Shown: positions 1 through 5,300 of the stretch, in pieces | Layout of the letters: each line of letters begins with the position of its first letter | Position numbering within the stretch: the first letter of the stretch is position 1 | NCBI GenBank assembly: GCA_031255875.1 | Contig: JAIRRR010000198.1 | Coordinates: forward strand, 1-5,300 | From: Treponema sp. | GTDB taxonomy: Bacteria > Spirochaetota > Spirochaetia > Treponematales > Breznakiellaceae | Direction: 5' to 3' | DNA: 5,300 bases | Program-made: the position numbers and the translations under genes | The notes under the pieces: generated by a model | What the model was told of the DNA's origin: nothing | Seen by the model: the letters and a program-made list of their open reading frames with translations, nothing else | Database searches by the model: none

Positions 1-33
1 GCCCGTCCGGTAACAGGCCCCCCTTATCCGCTA

Positions 34-62
34 TTGAAACCGGCCGGTAAAATGCCTACACT
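34..62 (+). promoter_or_regulatory. Sigma70-type promoter of the rubrerythrin operon
   Basis: A -35 element TTGAAA (34-39) is followed by a 17-base spacer and a -10 element TACACT (57-62), which matches TATAAT at four of six positions. Transcription should start near 69-70, leaving a leader of about 28 bases before the ATG at 98. The spacer holds a perfect 10-bp palindrome, ACCGGCCGGT (39-48), which could be an operator, though GC-rich DNA makes such palindromes fairly easily. No PerR-like AT-rich box is visible. The call rests on motif match and position only. Confidence 0.65.
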
Positions 63-86
63 TAAAAGACAGTACAATGATATTCC

Positions 87-92
87 AGGAGG
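87..92 (+). promoter_or_regulatory. Shine-Dalgarno site of rubrerythrin
   Basis: AGGAGG lies five bases before the ATG at 98. It decides the start: an in-frame ATG at 77 would place this ribosome binding site inside the coding sequence and would add seven residues not typical of rubrerythrin. Confidence 0.9.
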
Positions 93-97
93 TTACT

Positions 98-640
98 ATG
101 CCGGAACTGAAAGGATCGAAAACCGAGGCGAATCTGCAGGCGGCCTTTGCGGGGGAATCCCAGGCGCGGAACAAATACACTTACTATGCGTCGAAGGCCG
201 AGAAGGAAGGTTATAACCAGATAGGGGCGATCTTCCGCGAAACCGCCGAGAACGAGAAAGAACACGCTAAAATCTGGTTCAAACTGCTCCACGGGAACGA
301 CGTGCCCGAGACTGCGGTCAACCTGAAGGACGCGGCCGACGGCGAAAACTACGAGTGGACCGATATGTACGACGGCTTTGCCAAAACCGCCGAGGAAGAG
401 GGCTTTAAGGATATTTCCGCCCTTTTTAAGATGGTGGGCGCTATCGAGAAGGAGCACGAGGAGCGGTACAAGAAACTGCTCGCCAATCTCCGGGACGGCA
501 TGGTCTTCTCCAGGGACGGCGACCAGGTCTGGCAGTGCTCCAACTGCGGCCATATTATCATCGGCAGGAAGGCGCCGGATGTCTGCCCGGTGTGCAAGCA
601 CCCGAAGGGCTATTTCTGGATTAAGGCGGCCAATTACTAG
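98..640 (+). CDS. rbr: Rubrerythrin
   Basis: Rubrerythrin is a cytoplasmic non-haem diiron peroxidase that reduces hydrogen peroxide to water in anaerobes, with electrons passing through its rubredoxin-like domain. The protein is 180 residues, close to the usual length. Residues 1-130 form the ferritin-like four-helix domain. The expected diiron ligands are visible: E20, E53 and H56 (ENEKEH), E83 and E86 (GENYE), E117 and H120 (IEKEH). Residues 145-180 form the rubredoxin-type Fe(SCys)4 domain with C147-x2-C150 and C163-x2-C166, ending in the typical PKGYFW segment. Both metal sites are complete. The ATG at 98 is chosen for its strong Shine-Dalgarno site. It is the first gene of a three-gene unit, and its TAG stop shares its last base with the GTG start of the HD gene. 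Electron donors are not encoded beside it on this strand, but a flavodoxin-family gene lies about 1.7 kb downstream. Confidence 0.97.
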   Translation: MPELKGSKTEANLQAAFAGESQARNKYTYYASKAEKEGYNQIGAIFRETAENEKEHAKIWFKLLHGNDVPETAVNLKDAADGENYEWTDMYDGFAKTAEEEGFKDISALFKMVGAIEKEHEERYKKLLANLRDGMVFSRDGDQVWQCSNCGHIIIGRKAPDVCPVCKHPKGYFWIKAANY

Positions 641-1230
641 TGGCCGGGGGGCGCATCTCCAGGGACGCGGCCTGGGAGCTTTTCAGGAAGTACAACAAGG
701 ACCCTTTCCATATCCAGCACGCGCTTACGGTGGAGGGGGTGATGCGGTGGTACGCCGCGGACCAGGGTTTTGCCGGGGACGAGGAATACTGGGGCATCGC
801 GGGCCTTCTGCACGACATTGACTTCGAGGAATTCCCCGGCGAGCATTGCAGGAAAGCGCCGGAGCTGCTGCGCGCGGGCGGCGCGGGGGAGGACCTGATC
901 CGCGCGGTGGTCAGCCACGGGTTCGAGCTTGCCGCCGATGTCAGGCCGGAGCACCGCATGGAAAAGGTGCTCTACGCCTGCGACGAGCTTACCGGCCTTA
1001 TCTGGGCGACCGCGATTATCCGGCCGTCAAAGAGCACCCGGGACCTGGAAGTTAAATCGGTAAAGAAGAAGTACAAGGTCCCCAGCTTCGCCGCGGGCTG
1101 TTCCCGCCCGGTAATTGAGAAGGGGGCCGCCATGCTCGGCTGGGAGCTGGACACGCTCATCGAAAAGACGATACTCGCCATGCGTTCCTGCGAAGAGTCC
1201 GTGGGCAGGGCTATGGAGTCGGTAAAGTAG
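640..1230 (+). CDS. HD-superfamily hydrolase, COG2316 type
   Basis: This is a 196-residue HD-domain protein whose substrate is unknown. The metal-binding pattern is complete: H27, H58-D59 (LLHDIDFE), H93 (VVSHGFE) and D115 (ACDELTGL). The later segment ELTGLIWATAIIRPSK followed by EVKSVKKKYK (residues 116-146) is the hallmark I associate with the uncharacterised predicted hydrolases of COG2316. HD proteins are usually metal-dependent phosphohydrolases acting on nucleotides or phosphoesters, so a phosphatase role is likely but unproven. The start is GTG at 640. An in-frame TAA at 622-624 closes the frame upstream, and the next in-frame Met (residue 35) lies past H27, so GTG is the only sensible choice. 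AAGGCGG (623-629) could serve as a weak ribosome binding site. The one-base overlap with rubrerythrin and the zero-base junction with mnmA imply co-transcription and probably coupled translation. Confidence 0.9.
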   Translation: MAGGRISRDAAWELFRKYNKDPFHIQHALTVEGVMRWYAADQGFAGDEEYWGIAGLLHDIDFEEFPGEHCRKAPELLRAGGAGEDLIRAVVSHGFELAADVRPEHRMEKVLYACDELTGLIWATAIIRPSKSTRDLEVKSVKKKYKVPSFAAGCSRPVIEKGAAMLGWELDTLIEKTILAMRSCEESVGRAMESVK

Positions 1231-2343
1231 TTGCCGGGCAGAGCGCTTGTCGCCATGTCGGGCGGGGTGGACAGTTCTGTCGCGGCTTTCCTTATGAAGG
1301 AGGGGGGCTATAGCTGTGCCGGCGTTACTTTCAAGCTCTTCTCGCTTGACGGCGCGGGCAGGGGGAAAGCCTGCGGCCTTCCCGGCGGCGTTTCTGCCCG
1401 GGCCCCCAGGAACTGCTGTTCCCTGGAGGACGTGAACGACGCCCGGGATGTCGCGTACCGGCTGGGCATGCCCCACTACGTGCTCAACTTTACGGAGGAC
1501 TTTAGCCGGGAGGTTATCGGGCGCTTTGTCGAAGTATACGAAAAAGGCTCTACCCCCAACCCCTGTATAGACTGCAACCGTTATATCAAATTTCCGGGGC
1601 TGCTCCGGAAGGCGCGGGAGCTGGGCTTTGACGCCATTGTTACCGGCCATTACGCCCGCGTGGAAAAATCCGGCTCCCGGTATATCCTGCGAAAATCCCT
1701 TGACGCCAATAAAGACCAGAGCTACGTGCTTTACGCCTCTACCCAGGAGCAGCTTGCCGCCGCCCGATTCCCCCTGGGGGGGCTTACCAAGGGCGAGGTG
1801 CGGGAAATCGCCGGGCGGGAGGGGTTTGTCAACGCGCGAAAGCGCGAGAGCCAGGACATCTGTTTTGTCCCGGACCGGGACTACGCGGCTTTTATCGAGC
1901 GGTACACGGGCAGGGCGGCGGAACCGGGCGATATTATCGATTCTGCGGGAAACGTGCTGGGGAGGCACCAAGGCCTTATCCGCTATACCATAGGCCAGAG
2001 GCGCGGCCTGGGCGTGGCGCGGAACGGGCGGGTGTACGTGGCCGCGAAATCCTCGGCGGACAATACCGTTACCCTGGGGCCGGAGGAATCGCTTTACACG
2101 AAATCGCTGGTTGCGGGCAGCATCAACCTTATCGCCTGCGAAACCCTTGAAAGGCCGACGCGGGTGCTGGTAAAGACCCGGTACCAGGAGGAGGAACAGG
2201 GGGGGACCGCCTGGCAGACCGGGAGCGACAGCCTCCGCGTGGAATTCGACCGGGGGCAGCGGGCGGTTACCCCGGGGCAGGCGGTGGTGCTCTACGACGG
2301 GGACGCGGTGGTGGGCGGCGGCGTTATTACCGGCGCGGGCTAG
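1231..2343 (+). CDS. mnmA: tRNA-specific 2-thiouridylase MnmA
   Basis: MnmA activates C2 of the wobble uridine (U34) in tRNAs for Lys, Glu and Gln with ATP and inserts sulfur to make 2-thiouridine. The 370-residue length is normal. The N-terminal PP-loop domain carries SGGVDSS (10-16). The catalytic region TPNPCIDCN (108-116) places the nucleophilic Cys at C115, and SQDICFV (207-213) places the persulfide Cys at C211; these match E. coli C102 and C199. YTIGQRRGLGV marks the central tRNA-binding part, and the remainder to 370 fits the C-terminal beta-barrel. The position equivalent to E. coli D99 is Cys (C112), the CxxC variant. Extra cysteines sit at 48, 62 and 63. The start is taken as TTG at 1231, directly after the HD stop and in the same frame. 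The first ATG (1255) would remove the beta strand before the PP-loop. GGAG at 1215-1218 is a distant possible ribosome binding site. Confidence 0.97.
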   Translation: MPGRALVAMSGGVDSSVAAFLMKEGGYSCAGVTFKLFSLDGAGRGKACGLPGGVSARAPRNCCSLEDVNDARDVAYRLGMPHYVLNFTEDFSREVIGRFVEVYEKGSTPNPCIDCNRYIKFPGLLRKARELGFDAIVTGHYARVEKSGSRYILRKSLDANKDQSYVLYASTQEQLAAARFPLGGLTKGEVREIAGREGFVNARKRESQDICFVPDRDYAAFIERYTGRAAEPGDIIDSAGNVLGRHQGLIRYTIGQRRGLGVARNGRVYVAAKSSADNTVTLGPEESLYTKSLVAGSINLIACETLERPTRVLVKTRYQEEEQGGTAWQTGSDSLRVEFDRGQRAVTPGQAVVLYDGDAVVGGGVITGAG

Positions 2344-2380
2344 GCGGGCCCGGGACAGGTGGTTTCGGGATAGGCGGGCC
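2341..2380. repeat. Short direct repeat in the convergent gap
   Basis: The 10-mer TAGGCGGGCC occurs at 2341-2350, where it includes the mnmA stop codon, and again at 2371-2380, just before the flavodoxin stop codon on the other strand. The copies are 30 bases apart. The gap has no strong hairpin with a T-tract, so no intrinsic terminator is evident for either convergent gene. The repeat may be chance or the trace of a small duplication. Confidence 0.5.
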
Positions 2381-2857
2381 TTAGCCCAGGGTTTTGGCCC
2401 ATTCCCGGGCGGCGGCCGCGGCCGCTTCCCGATCGCCCCGCAGGGGGCTGCGGAAGTCGATTTCGCCGGCAAAGGTGTTGCCCTGGAGCCGCTTCCTGAG
2501 TTTCCCGAAAGCGTCGCCTTTCCCCCCGCCGTGGCAGAGGAACAGGGCGACGCGCTTGTCCCGGATCCCGGCCTGCGAAATAAAGCTGCAAAGCGCCGGT
2601 GCCGGCGAGCCGGCCCAGACCGGGCAGCCGAGAACGACAAGCCCGTAGGCGTTTATATCAACGGAAAAGGGCTTGAGCCCGGGCTCGGCATGGGAGAAGA
2701 CCTGCCTGCCGCCCCACCAGTACTTGGCGAGGCCCTGCCGTCTTTTGGTGTCCAGGGTTTCGATTTCGAGAACGTCGGCGTCAAGGGCGGCTTTGATTTC
2801 CCGGGCGATAAAGCGGCAGTTCCCCTCGTAAGTATAATACGCGATGAGCGTTTTCAC
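2381..2857 (-). CDS. Flavodoxin-family protein
   Basis: This 158-residue single-domain protein has a flavodoxin fold and probably binds FMN as a cytoplasmic electron carrier or small flavoprotein. It opens with a beta strand and phosphate-binding loop, MKTLIAYYTYEGNC, where residues 9-14 (T-Y-E-G-N-C) stand in for the usual (S/T)-x-x-G-N-T. KYWWGGRQV (45-53), GCPVWAGSPAPA (77-88) and LCHGGGKG (107-114) are motifs I recognise from the short flavodoxin group common in anaerobes. Cys14 in place of Thr is a small departure from consensus. The start is GTG (2855-2857), supported by a perfect TAAGGAGG upstream. The gene is transcribed divergently from the ABC exporter and convergently with mnmA, so it is probably a single-gene transcript. 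Its partner is unknown; rubrerythrin or a reductase elsewhere are possibilities by inference only. Confidence 0.92.
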   Translation of the reverse strand: MKTLIAYYTYEGNCRFIAREIKAALDADVLEIETLDTKRRQGLAKYWWGGRQVFSHAEPGLKPFSVDINAYGLVVLGCPVWAGSPAPALCSFISQAGIRDKRVALFLCHGGGKGDAFGKLRKRLQGNTFAGEIDFRSPLRGDREAAAAAAREWAKTLG

Positions 2858-2864
2858 GGGCTTT

Positions 2865-2872
2865 CCTCCTTA
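2865..2872 (-). promoter_or_regulatory. Shine-Dalgarno site of the flavodoxin gene
   Basis: On the minus strand TAAGGAGG lies seven bases before the GTG at 2857. It is a near-perfect anti-SD complement and fixes GTG as the start. Confidence 0.9.
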
Positions 2873-2890
2873 AATCTGTAGATTCTTCTG

Positions 2891-2906
2891 TGTGTATTTG
2901 TGTATT
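2891..2906. repeat. Two tandem copies of an 8-mer in the divergent control region
   Basis: TGTGTATT is repeated exactly at 2891-2898 and 2899-2906, making AATACACAAATACACA on the minus strand. It is AT-rich within GC-rich surroundings and lies 34-49 bases before the flavodoxin start. It overlaps the candidate -10 of that gene, so it may be a regulator site or part of the promoter. Confidence 0.7.
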
Positions 2907-2919
2907 AAGGATCGCTCAA
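2891..2919 (-). promoter_or_regulatory. Candidate promoter of the flavodoxin gene
   Basis: On the minus strand TTGAGC (2919-2914) is followed after 17 bases by TACACA (2896-2891). The -35 matches four of six consensus bases and the -10 three of six. Geometry resembles the rubrerythrin promoter, whose -10 is TACACT, with a predicted leader of about 26 bases. An inverted repeat AATCT-GT-AGATT (2873-2884) sits at the predicted transcript start. The evidence is weak motif matching. Confidence 0.35.
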
Positions 2920-2926
2920 AGGCGCG

Positions 2927-2956
2927 TTGAAATCAAGGCCCGGCCTCCGGTATAAT
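2927..2956 (+). promoter_or_regulatory. Strong sigma70-type promoter of the ABC exporter
   Basis: TTGAAA (2927-2932) and a perfect TATAAT (2951-2956) are separated by 18 bases. Transcription should begin near 2963, about 49 bases before the proposed ATG at 3012. A 6-bp inverted repeat, CTCCGG (2945-2950) and CCGGAG (2966-2971), flanks the -10 and start site and could be an operator. The -10 overlaps an in-frame ATG at 2955, which therefore cannot be the translation start of this transcript. Confidence 0.75.
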
Positions 2957-3011
2957 GGGTTCGGGCCGGAGCACGGCCGGCGTCCGCGCCCCAGTGCCGT
3001 CCGGCGAAAAT

Positions 3012-4811
3012 ATGCCGCGCCAAACCAAACGGAATTTCAACGGCCCCGCTCTCGGGGTCTTCGCTTCTTACTACCGGCCCCACTGGAAACTTTTCGCGGC
3101 GGATATGTTCTGCGCCATGCTCATTTCCGCCGCAGACCTGATCTTCCCCATGCTTACCAGGTACACACTGGAAAAACTCCTGGGCCAAAACCTGCTGCGC
3201 CTCTTTGTGTACGTGGTGGCCCTTATGGTGTTCATCTATATACTCAGGCTGGGTTTTTCCTTCTTCGTTACCTACTGGGGCCATACGGTGGGAACCTATA
3301 TTGAGGCGGACATGCGGCGGGATCTTTTCAGCCACTTGCAGGAGCTGCCGTTCTCGTTCTACGACAACCACCGTACCGGACATATCATGTCCCGGGTTAC
3401 CACGGATCTGTTTGAAATAACCGAGCTGGCCCACCACGGGCCGGAGGACCTCTTCATTTCCGTGCTGACTCTCTCCGGCTCGTTCATCCTCATCGTAACG
3501 ATACGCTGGGAACTGGCGCTGATCCTCGCGGTGATGATCCCGCTGTTCGTAATCCACACCGCCTTTTCCCGCAGGCGCCTTATGGCGGCTTCCCGAAAGG
3601 TAAAGGAGCGGACTGCGGAGATCAACGCGTCCCTCGAGTCGAGCATCTCGGGGGCCCGGGTCGCCAAGGCCTTTGCCAACGAAGGCTACGAGGCGGAAAA
3701 ATTTTCCGCCGGGAACGAGCGTTTCAAACTTGCCCGGAAAGGCTATTACCGCGCGATGGCCTTTTTCCACAGCAGAATAGAATTTATGAATTCCATCCTT
3801 ACGGTGACGGTTATCGCCGCAGGCGGATTCCTTATCATGCAGGGCAGGATGAATCTGGCCGATCTTGTCGCCTGCAATCTCTTTGTCGCCGCTTTTTTGC
3901 AGCCGATAAGGCGGCTCCAGAATTTCGTGGAGCAGTTTACCACCGGCATGGCGGGCTTTGTCAGGTTCCTTGAAATTATGCGGATGGAGAGCGACATTAC
4001 CGACAGGGAAGGCGCCGCCAGGCTGGAAAACGTGCGGGGCGGCATCAGTTACAACGATGTAACTTTTTCTTACCTCAAAAGAACGCGGGACGCGGGCAGC
4101 GCGCCCGGCCAGAAACAGAAACACTACGTTCTTGATCATATCAGCCTGACGGTTCCTGCGGGGAGCACGACCGCCCTGGTAGGCCCTTCCGGGGGCGGCA
4201 AAACCACCCTCTGCCATCTGCTCCCCCGGTTCTACGAGATCAGCGACGGCAGTATTACTGTCGACGGGGTTGACATACGGGATTTTACCCTGCTGTCCCT
4301 GCGCGGGAACATAGGCATTGTCCAGCAGGAGGTCTTTCTCTTTGCCGGGACAATCGGGGAGAATATCGGCTACGGCAAAATAGGCGCGACGGAAAGCGAA
4401 ATTGCCGGGGCGGCAAAACAGGCCGAGATCCACGAGGACATACTCAGGATGCCTGCGGGTTACGGCACCCCGGTAGGCGAGCGCGGGATAAAACTTTCCG
4501 GCGGCCAGAAGCAGCGGGTCTCCATTGCCCGCATATTCCTCAAAAACCCGCCCATCCTTATCCTGGATGAGGCCACCAGCGCCCTCGACACCGCCACGGA
4601 ACAGAAAATACAGCGGGCGCTGGAGAAGCTGTCGCAGGGGCGCACCACCCTTATCATTGCCCACCGCCTTTCCACAATCAGAAACGCCGACAGCATCGTC
4701 GTGCTGGGCGACCGGGGAATCCTGCAACAGGGCAGGCACGAGGAACTGCTCGCGGAAGGGGGCCTCTACGCCGACCTTTACAAGGCCCAGTTTAAGCCCT
4801 ATAAATTATGA
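3012..4811 (+). CDS. ABC exporter half-transporter (fused membrane and ATPase domains)
   Basis: This 599-residue inner-membrane exporter of the MsbA/LmrA-like type should work as a dimer and use ATP to move an unknown substrate outwards. About six hydrophobic segments occur near residues 28-48, 62-84, 147-163, 168-186, 260-277 and 284-300. The ATPase domain is complete: A-loop Y354, Walker A GPSGGGKT (391-398), Q-loop Gln near 439 (IVQQEVFLF), signature LSGGQKQR (495-502), Walker B ILILDE (515-520) with D519 and catalytic E520, D-loop SALD (523-526) and H-loop H551. The linker between the A-loop and the next strand (about 356-371) is longer and more charged than usual. ATG 3012 is preferred because the upstream ATG at 2955 lies in the -10 box; GTG 2994 is an alternative. 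None has a clear Shine-Dalgarno site. The substrate cannot be read from sequence: drug, lipid or peptide are all possible. Confidence 0.95.
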   Translation: MPRQTKRNFNGPALGVFASYYRPHWKLFAADMFCAMLISAADLIFPMLTRYTLEKLLGQNLLRLFVYVVALMVFIYILRLGFSFFVTYWGHTVGTYIEADMRRDLFSHLQELPFSFYDNHRTGHIMSRVTTDLFEITELAHHGPEDLFISVLTLSGSFILIVTIRWELALILAVMIPLFVIHTAFSRRRLMAASRKVKERTAEINASLESSISGARVAKAFANEGYEAEKFSAGNERFKLARKGYYRAMAFFHSRIEFMNSILTVTVIAAGGFLIMQGRMNLADLVACNLFVAAFLQPIRRLQNFVEQFTTGMAGFVRFLEIMRMESDITDREGAARLENVRGGISYNDVTFSYLKRTRDAGSAPGQKQKHYVLDHISLTVPAGSTTALVGPSGGGKTTLCHLLPRFYEISDGSITVDGVDIRDFTLLSLRGNIGIVQQEVFLFAGTIGENIGYGKIGATESEIAGAAKQAEIHEDILRMPAGYGTPVGERGIKLSGGQKQRVSIARIFLKNPPILILDEATSALDTATEQKIQRALEKLSQGRTTLIIAHRLSTIRNADSIVVLGDRGILQQGRHEELLAEGGLYADLYKAQFKPYKL

Positions 4812-4848
4812 GGCGGGGGAGTTATGCCTGTCCCCTAAATCTTGCGTC

Positions 4849-4854
4849 AAGGAG
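4849..4854 (+). promoter_or_regulatory. Shine-Dalgarno site of the SGNH hydrolase gene
   Basis: AAGGAG ends six bases before the ATG at 4861. It supports independent initiation of the downstream gene within the 49-base gap that follows the ABC gene. Confidence 0.85.
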
Positions 4855-4860
4855 AAATAT

Positions 4861-5300
4861 ATGAAGACGGTGCTCTGTTACGGCGATTCCAATACCTACG
4901 GGTACATCCCCGGCATTAATACCGGGCGCTACGATCACAAGACCCGGTGGCCCATGGCGCTCAAGCGCCTGCTCAACGAAGGGTGCCCCCCGGACGATCC
5001 CGCTTACTGGGTCGAGGAGGAGGGGCAGAACGGCAGGACCACCACGCGGGAAGATCCGATCGAAGGGGACAAGAACGGGTTCCGGCAGCTTATCCCCATT
5101 CTGGAAAGCCATCACCCCATTGACCTTGTCGTGATCATGCTGGGGACCAATGACCTGAAGCCCCGGTTCAGCCCCACCGCGCCGGATATTGCCCTGGGGG
5201 TGAGGCGCCTTGTCGAGGCGGTCAGGCTTTCCGGTTTCGGGCCGGACGGCGCCGCGCCCAAAGTCCTGGTTATCTGCCCTCCCCCTACTATTGATAACCC
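4861..5300 (+). CDS. SGNH/GDSL-family hydrolase (3' end outside window)
   Basis: The reading frame stays open for 146 complete codons to the window edge, so the gene is cut by the window and not shown to be broken. Family members are roughly 210-220 residues, so about a third is missing. Block I is CYGDSNTYGY with nucleophile S10. The segment EEGQNGRTT (53-61) supplies the block II Gly (likely G58), and LGTNDLK (94-100) is block III with oxyanion Asn N97. VICPPPT (137-143) fits the strand before block V; the DxxH pair carrying the catalytic Asp and His would lie beyond 5300. The pattern resembles arylesterases and acyltransferases of the MsAcT-like group, which act on small esters or acetyl groups; the real substrate is unknown. 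No signal peptide is visible, so it is probably cytoplasmic. It follows the ABC gene by 49 bases on the same strand and may share its transcript. Confidence 0.9.
   Translation, partial: MKTVLCYGDSNTYGYIPGINTGRYDHKTRWPMALKRLLNEGCPPDDPAYWVEEEGQNGRTTTREDPIEGDKNGFRQLIPILESHHPIDLVVIMLGTNDLKPRFSPTAPDIALGVRRLVEAVRLSGFGPDGAAPKVLVICPPPTIDN

Noticed and set aside
1..33. Possible tail of an upstream gene
   Set aside because: Stops occur at 11-13 and 48-50 in two plus-strand frames, so an upstream gene could end there, but too few bases remain to identify it.
34..216. 60-residue frame starting near the rubrerythrin promoter
   Set aside because: It overlaps the promoter and the first part of rubrerythrin in another frame and has no recognisable domain.
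62..601. 179-residue frame opposite rubrerythrin
   Set aside because: It is the complement of a complete rubrerythrin with all metal ligands and has no Shine-Dalgarno site or family match that I can see.
1770..1782. Homopolymer runs in mnmA (C5-T-G7 here, another G7 near 2198-2204) as possible frameshift or slippage sites
   Set aside because: The frame and all family motifs remain intact through both runs, so there is no sign of a real frameshift. They are only places where sequencing errors would be likely.
2376..2396. Possible terminator between mnmA and the flavodoxin gene
   Set aside because: GGGC-CTTA-GCCC (2376-2387) is only a four-pair stem and the following TTTT is several bases away, too weak for an intrinsic terminator.
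1027..2640. Long open frame on the minus strand opposite mnmA
   Set aside because: It covers the well-recognised mnmA, resembles no family, is rich in Arg, Pro, Gly and Ala, and crosses the flavodoxin gene. It reflects high-GC codon bias.
2916..4739. Long open frame on the minus strand opposite the ABC exporter
   Set aside because: The ABC gene on the plus strand has every diagnostic motif. The antisense product is low-complexity in character, without domains, and its stop lies within the control region.

Overview
The window is a compact, GC-rich (about 60% by eye) bacterial chromosomal segment with six protein genes and little spacer. It looks like an obligate or strict anaerobe. A rubrerythrin opens the window, a flavodoxin-like protein follows, and the proteins resemble those of anaerobic Bacillota and of spirochaetes of the Treponema group. 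I cannot settle the phylum from these bases; a Treponema-like spirochaete is my leading guess, with low confidence. TAG, TAA and TGA are all used as ordinary stops, so the standard bacterial code applies.

Layout: (1) Positions 34-2343 on the + strand form one tight unit: promoter, rubrerythrin (98-640), a COG2316-type HD-superfamily hydrolase (640-1230) and the tRNA 2-thiouridylase mnmA (1231-2343). The HD gene overlaps the rubrerythrin stop by one base. mnmA begins on the base after the HD stop, in the same frame. Both downstream genes use non-ATG starts (GTG, TTG). (2) A flavodoxin-family gene (2381-2857) lies on the - strand and converges on mnmA across a 37-base gap. (3) Positions 2858-3011 are a divergent control region between the flavodoxin gene and an ABC exporter. 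It holds a near-consensus sigma70-type promoter for the exporter, a weaker candidate promoter for the flavodoxin gene, an 8-bp tandem repeat and two small inverted repeats. (4) A fused membrane-domain/ATPase ABC exporter half (3012-4811, + strand) is followed after 49 bases by an SGNH/GDSL hydrolase that runs off the right edge (4861 to beyond 5300).

How they may work together: rubrerythrin detoxifies peroxide and the flavodoxin is an electron carrier, which fits redox defence in an anaerobe. MnmA chemistry depends on reactive cysteines, so co-transcription with rubrerythrin may be functional, but that is inference. The ABC exporter and the hydrolase may share a transcript, but nothing shows a common substrate.

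I see no mobile element, CRISPR array, tRNA, rRNA, riboswitch or convincing intrinsic terminator. No previously undescribed system is evident. The points most worth checking are the single in-frame stop between the HD protein and MnmA, the divergent regulatory region, the uncertain start of the ABC gene and the cysteine-rich MnmA variant.
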